Both the position numbers and the translations under genes were made by a program. A stretch of 9,287 nt of DNA. Source: an uncultured Oscillibacter sp. (lineage in GTDB: Bacteria > Bacillota > Clostridia > Oscillospirales > Oscillospiraceae). The stretch spans positions 1 to 9,287 of the forward strand of contig CAKTMK010000057.1 in assembly GCA_934574045.1 (NCBI GenBank). Reading direction: 5' to 3'. The notes beneath the pieces were generated by a model, which was given only the letters and a program-made list of their open reading frames with translations, was not told where the DNA came from and searched no databases. Positions 1 through 5,091 of the stretch are shown piece after piece. Numbering within the stretch: the first letter of the stretch is position 1; each line of letters opens with the position of its first letter.

Positions 1-1
1 G

Positions 2-370
2 GGGAATCAGCTCTCCGACGTCGGCTATGAAAGCGACGGCGAGACCGAGGCCTACTGGCTGGACTCCGCCTACGACGCCAAGGGGCGGATCACGCGGGAG
101 GCTTACACCGAGGGCGGCGGGCTGAAGTGGGTCCAGACCTGCGCCTATACCGACGAGACGGACGGCGGCTATACGGTCGAGGAGACATATACCTCCTATC
201 AAAGCAGGAAGGAGACCGCCCGGAGCAGCAGCACCGTGCGCTATGACGCATATGGGAACGAGGTCTACAACAGCTATTGCGACCCCGCGGAAAATCTCCG
301 CGGGACCATGGAATACCAGTATGTCTCTTTCCCGGCCGAAATGGCGGAGAACTGGGAAGATCTCCCGTGA
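2..370 (+). CDS. C-terminal fragment of a YD/RHS-like repeat protein, cut by the window edge
   Basis: The reading frame is open from base 2 to a TGA at 368-370 and gives the last 122 residues; the start lies outside the window. The fragment is acidic and rich in Tyr, Gly, Glu and Asp. It carries two YD-type motifs, YDAKGRI (fragment residues 24-30) and YDAYGNE (81-87), each embedded in alternating polar and aromatic beta-strand-like sequence. This resembles YD/RHS repeats, which form beta-sheet shells in secreted or surface proteins. The reading frame ends without a recognisable toxin or membrane domain. The assignment rests on short motifs only, so 'YD-repeat-like hypothetical protein' is as far as the sequence goes. 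It is convergent with the lrgAB unit downstream, and its 3' untranslated region (371-529) shows no other gene. Confidence 0.6.
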   Translation, partial: GNQLSDVGYESDGETEAYWLDSAYDAKGRITREAYTEGGGLKWVQTCAYTDETDGGYTVEETYTSYQSRKETARSSSTVRYDAYGNEVYNSYCDPAENLRGTMEYQYVSFPAEMAENWEDLP

Positions 371-529
371 AGCGTCCGCTCCGCACCTCGATAGGGACGG
401 CGGATGCTGCGCGCCCGTTGATTTGAACAGTGCGGGGCGGGCCAATGACCGCGCCGGGGAACGGACCGTGCAGAATATACCGCTGGGTGAGCGGAGCACG
501 CGCGTCCGGGCCTGTCTGAGAACAGAAAA

Positions 530-569
530 CCGCAGAAAACGGCGATGCCGTTCTCTGCGGTCGTTTTTT
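530..569 (+). terminator. Intrinsic terminator, probably bidirectional
   Basis: A 14-bp stem pairs CCGCAGAAAACGGC (530-543) with GCCGTTCTCTGCGG (547-560), with one A/C mismatch and a 3-nt loop GAT. It is followed by TCG and six T (564-569). It lies 160 nt after the stop of the YD-repeat gene. The left flank is A-rich (ACAGAAAA), so reading leftward the stem is followed by TTTTCTGTTCT, and it can also end the leftward lrgAB transcript, whose last stop is at 658. The stretch 570-657 shows nothing else. Confidence 0.85.
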
Positions 570-657
570 CTGCTCTTGCGGTAAGGCGCGGGCATCTCAG
601 ACGGGACGCCGCGGGGACTGTGGGGAGACGCCGGAAAATGCGCCGGAAGCGCGCCGC

Positions 658-1347
658 TTACAGGAATTGGGCGAACACGGACACGCACACCACGGTCAAA
701 AGGCCGGAGACCACGATGGAAAGGCTGCTCATGGCGCCCTCCACCTCGCCCATCTCCAGCGCCTTGGCGGTTCCAAAGGCGTGGGCCGCGGAGCCGATGG
801 CCACGCCTCTGGCGATGGGATCGGTGAGCCGGAACAGGCGGCAGGCGGCGGGGGCGGTGATGTTGCCGATCATGCCGGTGACGATGATGACGGCCACCGT
901 CAGCGTCACGTGGCCGCCCAGCGTCTCGCACACGCCGATGCCGATGGCCGTCGTGATGGATTTGGGCAGGAGGGTGACGTACTCCTCGTGGGAGAGGTGG
1001 AACAGCAGGCACAGCGCCAGCACGCTGCTCAGAGAGGTCAGCACGCCGGAGAAAATGCCCGCCAAAATGGCGGCCCAGTTTTTGCGCAGAAGCGCCAGCT
1101 TTTCATAGAGCGGGACGGCCAGACACACCGTGGCCGGGGTGAGCAGATAGCTGAGGTATTTCGCACCCTCGTAATACGTCTCGTAGGAGACGTGGGCGGT
1201 CACCAGAACCGTGATGCACAGCGCGATGGAGATGAGCATGGGGTTGAGAAGCGCGATTTTGCACCGTTTCTGGATCAGAACGCCCAGCCCGTAGCCCGCA
1301 AGGCTGAGCATCACGCCGAAAAAGACGGACTGTTCAAAAAATTCCAC
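658..1347 (-). CDS. lrgB: LrgB/CidB-family membrane protein
   Basis: The product is 229 residues, the usual length for LrgB, and nearly all hydrophobic with several membrane segments. Family signatures are visible: LLPKSITTAIG (126-136), TGMIGN (157-162) and ARGVAIGSAAHAFGTAKA (179-196). LrgB works with the holin-like LrgA. The pair has been tied to control of murein hydrolase activity and autolysis in staphylococci, and LrgB-like proteins elsewhere to export of small organic acids such as glycolate or pyruvate; the substrate here cannot be told. Translation starts at GTG (1347-1345), 3 nt after the lrgA stop. The ribosome binding site AAAGGAG (1357-1363) lies inside the end of lrgA, so the two are likely translationally coupled. 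No LytSR-type regulator is present in the window. Confidence 0.94.
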   Translation of the reverse strand: MEFFEQSVFFGVMLSLAGYGLGVLIQKRCKIALLNPMLISIALCITVLVTAHVSYETYYEGAKYLSYLLTPATVCLAVPLYEKLALLRKNWAAILAGIFSGVLTSLSSVLALCLLFHLSHEEYVTLLPKSITTAIGIGVCETLGGHVTLTVAVIIVTGMIGNITAPAACRLFRLTDPIARGVAIGSAAHAFGTAKALEMGEVEGAMSSLSIVVSGLLTVVCVSVFAQFL

Positions 1348-1350
1348 GGC

Positions 1351-1707
1351 TCACTTCTCCTTTCCGTCCCGGCGCAGCAGGAGCTGCGTCACGTGACCGG
1401 AGACGAACATCACCGCGAAAGTGGTGACCGCCGCGATGACGAGGTAGGAGAGGACGTGGGGCCGGATCACGTCCCAGGAGGACAGCAGCCCCACCCCGGC
1501 GGGGATGAACATCAGCGGCATGATCTCAATGAGAAAGGTCGCGGTGTCCTTCACGGCCTCCAGCCGGATCAGGCCAAAGTGCAGACTCAGGAACATGAGG
1601 ACCAGCCCGTAGATGCTGGCGGGGACGTGGAGGGGGAGCAGGTAGTTCAGAAGCTCGCCGAGGAAGGAGACGAGCAGGATCACGCCGAATTGCCGGATGT
1701 ATTTCAT
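1351..1707 (-). CDS. lrgA: LrgA/CidA-family holin-like protein
   Basis: This is a 118-residue protein with about four hydrophobic segments and a short basic tail (LLRRDGKEK), which matches CidA/LrgA in size and topology. The family-typical motifs PASIYGLVLMFL (29-40) and MPLMFIPAGVGL (63-74) are present. CidA/LrgA proteins are small holin-like membrane proteins that act with LrgB, encoded immediately after it. The start ATG (1707-1705) is preceded by a GAGGG ribosome binding site and then by a consensus promoter, giving a leader of roughly 28 nt. Whether the protein acts as an anti-holin or as part of a metabolite exporter is not decided by the sequence. Confidence 0.92.
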   Translation of the reverse strand: MKYIRQFGVILLVSFLGELLNYLLPLHVPASIYGLVLMFLSLHFGLIRLEAVKDTATFLIEIMPLMFIPAGVGLLSSWDVIRPHVLSYLVIAAVTTFAVMFVSGHVTQLLLRRDGKEK

Positions 1708-1741
1708 GACAGCCCTCTTTTTCTCTGAAGTAGTCCAGAAA

Positions 1742-1771
1742 ATTATAAGACGGCGGCGCGGAGCTTGTCAA
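1742..1771 (-). promoter_or_regulatory. Sigma-A promoter of lrgAB
   Basis: On the minus strand TTGACA (plus 1766-1771) and TATAAT (plus 1742-1747) are separated by 18 bp. Both hexamers are perfect consensus. The predicted transcription start is near 1735, about 28 nt before the lrgA start codon. Confidence 0.85.
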
Positions 1772-1863
1772 TCGGCGCAGCGCCGAAAAACGCCCGCCGC
1801 CTGACCGGAGATTCGGCGGCTTGCCGACAGGCGCGCGGCCCGCTCCCCGGCGGAGAAAGCAGA

Positions 1864-1893
1864 GCGCCCTCTCCGGGTTCCCGGAGAGGGCGC
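1864..1893. repeat. Perfect 14-bp hairpin
   Basis: GCGCCCTCTCCGGG (1864-1877) is followed by TT and its exact reverse complement (1880-1893). No T-tract follows on either strand. It is the first of two strong hairpins between lrgA and hsp20. It could be a backup terminator or RNA-stabilising structure for the leftward hsp20 transcript, or part of a rightward small RNA that ends at the next hairpin. Confidence 0.8.
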
Positions 1894-1904
1894 GGACAGG
1901 AAGA

Positions 1905-1950
1905 CCCCGCCCGGACGGCGCTGGGCCGTCCGGGCGGGGCGTTCTTTTTT
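1905..1950 (+). terminator. Strong intrinsic terminator, best U-tract rightward, likely bidirectional
   Basis: CCCCGCCCGGACGG (1905-1918) pairs perfectly with 1926-1939 across a 7-nt loop, followed by CGTTC and six T (1945-1950). Polarity is clearest on the plus strand, although no plus-strand gene precedes it. Read leftward it lies 35 nt past the hsp20 stop and is followed by TCTTCCTGT, a weaker U-tract, with an A-rich upstream flank. It therefore probably serves hsp20 as well. Confidence 0.8.
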
Positions 1951-1984
1951 ATGCGGGCGGCTGAAAACAGCCGACCCAGTGTGC

Positions 1985-2428
1985 TTACTGGATGGTCACC
2001 GAGGTGACGGTGGGCAGGGGCTTTTTGACCTCCTTGGGGACGGACACTCTCAGAATGCCGTCCTCATACTTGGCGGCGATATCCTCCGGACGGGCTGTCT
2101 CACCCACATAGAAGCTCCGGCTGCACGCGCCGGCGTACCGCTCCTGACGGATGTACTTGCCGTCCTTTGCGCTCTCATCCTTGTCAAGGCCCTTGGCCGC
2201 GCTGATGGTCAGGTAGCCGTCCTTCAGATCCACATGGATCTCGTCCTTCTTGAAGCCCGGCAGATCCACGTCCAGCTCATAGGAGCCGTCCGTCTCCCGC
2301 ACGTCGGTCTTCATCAGACCCTTTGCGTGCTTGCCGTACAGCGGGCTGCGGCCCTGCGGCACCATCATCTCAAAGGGATCGGAAAAGAAATCGTCGAACA
2401 GGTTTTCACCGAAAATGCTAGGCAACAT
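1985..2428 (-). CDS. hsp20: Hsp20/alpha-crystallin small heat shock protein
   Basis: The product is a 147-residue ATP-independent holdase chaperone of the cytoplasm, at normal family length. A short Phe-rich N-terminal arm (FGENLFDDFFSDPFE) is followed by the alpha-crystallin domain (about 37-135) with ELDVDLPGFKKDEIHV (51-66), QERYAGACSRSFYV (95-108) and DGILRVSVPK (123-132, the A-x-x-x-G-I/V-L strand). The C-terminal tail has VTI (144-146), which fits the I/V-x-I/V oligomerisation motif. The ATG (2428-2426) has an 8-nt-spaced GGAGG (2437-2441). A CIRCE operator and overlapping sigma-A promoter lie upstream behind a leader of about 130 nt, so HrcA repression with heat induction is expected. 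The next gene upstream on the strand encodes the MATE-kinase fusion. Confidence 0.96.
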   Translation of the reverse strand: MLPSIFGENLFDDFFSDPFEMMVPQGRSPLYGKHAKGLMKTDVRETDGSYELDVDLPGFKKDEIHVDLKDGYLTISAAKGLDKDESAKDGKYIRQERYAGACSRSFYVGETARPEDIAAKYEDGILRVSVPKEVKKPLPTVTSVTIQ

Positions 2429-2466
2429 AAGTCATTCCTCCATTCAAACGAACGCATTCGTAGCCG

Positions 2467-2483
2467 CCGGAGAAGCGCTCCGG
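2467..2483 (-). other. Small hairpin in the hsp20 leader
   Basis: CCGGAG (2467-2472) pairs with CTCCGG (2478-2483) across a 5-nt loop, about 40 nt before the hsp20 start codon. It does not cover the GGAGG ribosome binding site at 2437-2441, so it is not by itself a thermosensor. Confidence 0.5.
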
Positions 2484-2520
2484 ACGTTGGCGAAGCTCTG
2501 TTGCCGGTTTTGATGCTTCC

Positions 2521-2560
2521 GTTCCTTTTCGGGACCCTTTCGGTCCCTCTCTCAAGGAAC
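2521..2560 (-). other. 5'-terminal two-step hairpin of the hsp20 mRNA
   Basis: GTTCCTT (2521-2527) pairs perfectly with AAGGAAC (2554-2560). Inside it, GGGACC (2531-2536) pairs with GGTCCC (2542-2547) over a 5-nt loop, with a 3x6 internal loop between the two helices. The outer helix begins almost exactly at the predicted transcription start (about 2560), so the mRNA would begin in a stem. Such 5' stems are known to protect messages from 5'-end-dependent decay; that role here is inference. Confidence 0.7.
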
Positions 2561-2566
2561 AACTGT

Positions 2567-2594
2567 ATCATAGCACACATTTTAGCACTGTCAA
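2567..2594 (-). promoter_or_regulatory. Sigma-A promoter of hsp20
   Basis: On the minus strand TTGACA (plus 2589-2594) and TATGAT (plus 2567-2572) are 16 bp apart, with TG one base upstream of the -10 hexamer (extended -10). The -35 hexamer lies inside the CIRCE operator, spanning its spacer and right arm. Repressor binding would therefore directly block polymerase. Confidence 0.85.
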
Positions 2595-2608
2595 CGAGAG
2601 AGTGCTAA
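2582..2608 (-). promoter_or_regulatory. CIRCE operator (HrcA binding site)
   Basis: On the minus strand the site reads TTAGCACTC-N9-CAGTGCTAA, against the consensus TTAGCACTC-N9-GAGTGCTAA: 17 of 18 arm positions match and the spacer length is exact. CIRCE is bound by the repressor HrcA, which normally controls groESL and the hrcA-grpE-dnaK operon. Here it stands only in front of hsp20. It begins 25 bp after the stop codon of the MATE-kinase gene, and no terminator lies in between. Confidence 0.95.
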
Positions 2609-2633
2609 TGTTCACAAAAGTCGCAAAGTTTGT

Positions 2634-4649
2634 TCACAATTTATGCGATTTTTCCGGCTGGGAGGAAGCGCGGCGGACGGCCTGCGCCCGTTCCGCCGCT
2701 GCGGCGTACCGCGCCACCACCTCCGCCGCCCGCTCCACGCCGATGGAGGAGTCCAGCATCAGGTCATAATGCGCCCGGTCGCCCCACGTGTCGCCGGAGA
2801 TGCTTTTATAATAGGCCGCGCGGGCCGCGTCGGACCGGCGCAGGTTCGCTTCCGCCTGCTCCCGGCTGTCGCCGTAGACCTCCATCACCCGGCGGATGCG
2901 ATATTCTCTGGGGGCATAGATGAATACGCGGACCACGTCCGGGCAGTCCCGCAGCACGTGGTCGGACGCCCGTCCCACGATCACGCAGCTCCCGCTTTCG
3001 GCGATCTTGTGGAGGACTCTGGCCTGCGCGGCCACGGCGTGCTGGACCACGGTGGTGCTCAGATACAGGTCATGGAGACGGCTGGGGGAGTTTTTGTTGA
3101 TGTCGGAGATGAACTCCCGGTCCAGACCGCTCTCCTGCGCGGCGAGGACCGTCGTCTCCTTATAATAAAAGGGGACGCCCAGCTTTTCCGCCGCCAGCCT
3201 GCCGATCTGCTTGCCGGAGGAGCCGTGCTCCCGGGCGATGGTCACGATCACGCCGGGATGGGACGGCTGGATGGCCGCCTCCTGCGGCGGCGCGGAGCCT
3301 TTCCTGCGGTGTGTGCGGTAAGGTTCTTTCAGGAACCGGCGGTAAAAGACCGCGCCGGTCAGGGTGGTCAGCGTTTCGGTGACGGGGAAGGTGAGCCAGA
3401 ACCACGTCAGCCCAAAGCGGGAGAACAGAAAGCCCAGCGGCACGAACAGCACCACCGTCCGGATCACGGTCAGCAGCGAGCTTTTCCAGCCGTCGGCCAC
3501 CGCCTGAAAGAAAACGGGGAAGGTGAGGGACGTGACCATGGGCAGGAAGCTGACGCCGATAAAACGGAAGCCTACGCGGCCGATCTCCACCACCCGCGCG
3601 TCCTGCGTGAACACCCGCAGCATCGGGGCCGGGATCAGCTCAAAGCACAGCGTCCCCACCGCCATCATGGCAAGGCCGAAGCACACGGCGGCGGACAGCG
3701 TTTTCCGGCAGCGGTCCAGATTTTTCGCCGCGTAATTGAAGCTGAGGATGGGGACGATGCAGGTCTGCATGGCCCCCAGCGGGATGAAGAAGAAGGTCTG
3801 CCACTTGTAGTAAAGGCCCAGCGCCGTCACCGCCTGATCGGAAAAGCCGGAGAGGATCAGGTTCAGCCCGAGAATGTAAAAGGTATAGGCCGACTGCATC
3901 AGGATGTTGGGGAAGCCCAGCTGAAGGATCTTCGCCGCGTACCGGGGGTACCGCCGCAGGGCGGGGGAGCGGCGAAGCCCGCCCTTCATGACGATGAGGG
4001 CAGCGGCAATCTGACCGGCCACCGTGGCGATGGCCGCGCCCGCGATGCCAAGCTCCGGAAGGCCGAACAGGCCGAAGATGAGCAGCGGGTCCAGCGCGAT
4101 GTTCACCGCCGCGCCGGAGATCTGGGCCAGCATGGGCGTTTTCATGTCGCCCTCCGCCTGATGGATCTTGGTCCACACGCTCTCCAGAAACAGGCCCATG
4201 CTGAAAAGGCACACGATCCGGCCGTAGACCACCACCTCCCGGGCGATCTCTTCGGACGCGGTATTCATGCGGGCATAGGCGGGGAGGATGCACCAGCACA
4301 CGGCGGCAAAGACCGCCCAGAGCACCGCGGCGATGGGCGTGCCCACGCCCGCGAAGGCGTCCGCCTCGTCCTGACGGCCCACGCCCAGCCGCGCGGCCAT
4401 GGCCGTGTTGATCCCCACGCCGGTCCCCACCGCCAGCGCGATCATCAGAAGCTGGATGGGGTAGATGATGGACAGGGCGGTAAGGCCGGACTCCGCGTAC
4501 CGGCCCACAAAAAGACTGTCCACGATGTTGTACAGCGCCTGAATGAGCTGCGCCAGCATGACCGGCGGCGCCATCTTCAAAAGGATCCTGCCGATCTTCT
4601 CCGTGCCGAACGCCTGCACGGATCTCTGTTCCGCGTTCATAAGCTCCAC
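2634..4649 (-). CDS. MATE-family efflux transporter fused to a cytidylate-kinase-like domain
   Basis: This is one uninterrupted 671-residue reading frame with two unrelated parts. Residues 1-440 form a MATE-type multidrug exporter of about 12 membrane segments, with the family's N-terminal signature around NIVDSLFVGRYA (41-52) and GTGVGINTAMAARLG (75-89), and a second related half starting near LQLGFPNILMQS. MATE pumps expel organic cations using a Na+ or H+ gradient. A basic, Pro-rich linker (441-466) leads to a cytosolic cytidylate-kinase-like domain (467-about 650). That domain has a P-loop-like REHGSSGKQIG (473-483, Lys480), VGRASDHVLRD (558-568) and a late WGDRAHYDLMLDSS segment (622-635), all typical of the CMK-like family 2. 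The start is GTG at 4649 (GGAGG 4 nt upstream) or ATG at 4640. A promoter lies about 90 nt upstream. Transcription may read into hsp20, since no terminator separates them. Confidence 0.93.
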   Translation of the reverse strand: MELMNAEQRSVQAFGTEKIGRILLKMAPPVMLAQLIQALYNIVDSLFVGRYAESGLTALSIIYPIQLLMIALAVGTGVGINTAMAARLGVGRQDEADAFAGVGTPIAAVLWAVFAAVCWCILPAYARMNTASEEIAREVVVYGRIVCLFSMGLFLESVWTKIHQAEGDMKTPMLAQISGAAVNIALDPLLIFGLFGLPELGIAGAAIATVAGQIAAALIVMKGGLRRSPALRRYPRYAAKILQLGFPNILMQSAYTFYILGLNLILSGFSDQAVTALGLYYKWQTFFFIPLGAMQTCIVPILSFNYAAKNLDRCRKTLSAAVCFGLAMMAVGTLCFELIPAPMLRVFTQDARVVEIGRVGFRFIGVSFLPMVTSLTFPVFFQAVADGWKSSLLTVIRTVVLFVPLGFLFSRFGLTWFWLTFPVTETLTTLTGAVFYRRFLKEPYRTHRRKGSAPPQEAAIQPSHPGVIVTIAREHGSSGKQIGRLAAEKLGVPFYYKETTVLAAQESGLDREFISDINKNSPSRLHDLYLSTTVVQHAVAAQARVLHKIAESGSCVIVGRASDHVLRDCPDVVRVFIYAPREYRIRRVMEVYGDSREQAEANLRRSDAARAAYYKSISGDTWGDRAHYDLMLDSSIGVERAAEVVARYAAAAERAQAVRRASSQPEKSHKL

Positions 4650-4718
4650 CCGTCCTCCGCGGCGCGGTGCGCCGCCGTCTGATTTTTGTAAAGATAGAAT
4701 GTAAAATAGAACGTGCCG

Positions 4719-4736
4719 CGGCGGCCGGGGCCGCCG
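4719..4736 (-). other. GC hairpin in the leader of the MATE-kinase gene
   Basis: CGGCGGC (4719-4725) pairs with GCCGCCG (4730-4736) across a 4-nt loop. It starts within a few bases of the predicted transcription start (about 4740). It could stabilise the 5' end of the message; no regulatory mechanism is visible. Confidence 0.5.
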
Positions 4737-4746
4737 GTAATTTGAG

Positions 4747-4774
4747 ATTATACCGATGAAAAAAGTGCTGTCAA
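4747..4774 (-). promoter_or_regulatory. Sigma-A promoter of the MATE-kinase gene
   Basis: On the minus strand TTGACA (plus 4769-4774) and TATAAT (plus 4747-4752) are perfect hexamers 16 bp apart. The predicted start near 4740 gives a leader of about 90 nt. Confidence 0.85.
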
Positions 4775-4824
4775 TCCCATTTTCGGCGATTTCTGTCGGA
4801 AACGCGGAGAAATTGCAGACCGGC

Positions 4825-4892
4825 GGCGGAAAAACGGCGCTTTCCCATGCCCGGCAAGGGCTTACGGCGCGTTCTGCGCCGCTTTTTCCGCC
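4825..4892 (+). repeat. Long imperfect inverted repeat containing a terminator-like hairpin
   Basis: GGCGGAAAAACGGCGC (4825-4840) pairs with 4876-4892 (one bulged base). The right arm is also part of a shorter alternative hairpin, CGGCGC (4865-4870) / GCGCCG (4876-4881), followed by C and five T (4883-4887). The two folds are mutually exclusive. The element lies between the divergent MATE and tct promoters, upstream of both transcripts, so it may be an old terminator, part of an unseen leader, or a DNA-level site. Confidence 0.55.
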
Positions 4893-4942
4893 TGGACGGC
4901 GGATAAGTGGTAGGATATAAAAGCCGGATGGTTGTTCACGAA

Positions 4943-4991
4943 TGTTAAAAATATGTACATTTTGTTAAATCTGTGTAAAAACTGTGTAAAA
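4943..4991 (+). repeat. Direct repeats upstream of the tct promoter (candidate activator site)
   Basis: CTGTGTAAAA occurs at 4971-4980 and again at 4982-4991, an 11-bp period that places both copies on the same DNA face. The second copy ends 7 bp before the -35 hexamer of the tctC promoter. Two related TGTTAAA elements lie further upstream at 4943-4949 and 4963-4969, around an ATGTACAT palindrome (4953-4960). Tandem repeats one helical turn apart next to -35 are typical of OmpR-type response regulators; TctD, the classic regulator of tct operons, is of that type. No regulator gene is in the window. Confidence 0.55.
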
Positions 4992-4998
4992 TTTTGGC

Positions 4999-5028
4999 TT
5001 GACTTTGCTTTGCGCCTGTATATATAAT
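4999..5028 (+). promoter_or_regulatory. Sigma-A promoter of the tctCBA-mgtC operon
   Basis: TTGACT (4999-5004) and TATAAT (5023-5028) are separated by 18 bp. The predicted start is near 5035, giving a leader of about 57 nt. A 5-bp inverted repeat, CGACT (5035-5039) / AGTCG (5056-5060), begins at that start. The AT-rich stretch 4940-4991 could also act as an UP element. Confidence 0.8.
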
Positions 5029-5091
5029 AGCAAGCGACTTAAATTTTGCGTATATAGTCGGAAATCCTAGAGAAATTTGGAGGAGAAAAAG

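Noticed and set aside
667..1728. Plus-strand open frame opposite lrgA and lrgB
   Set aside because: His/Gly/Gln-rich shadow; LrgA and LrgB signatures are on the minus strand.
2429..2520. ROSE or fourU RNA thermometer in the hsp20 leader
   Set aside because: No UUUU or U(U/C)GCU element pairs with GGAGG at 2437-2441; the visible hairpins leave the ribosome binding site free.
2643..4682. Long plus-strand open frame opposite the MATE-kinase gene
   Set aside because: Same antisense artefact: Arg/His/Gly-rich with no domains, while the minus strand encodes two recognisable domains.
5077..5091. TTG start for tctC five codons upstream
   Set aside because: The TTG overlaps the GGAGGAG ribosome binding site and would add MEEKK before a normal signal peptide; ATG at 5092 fits better.
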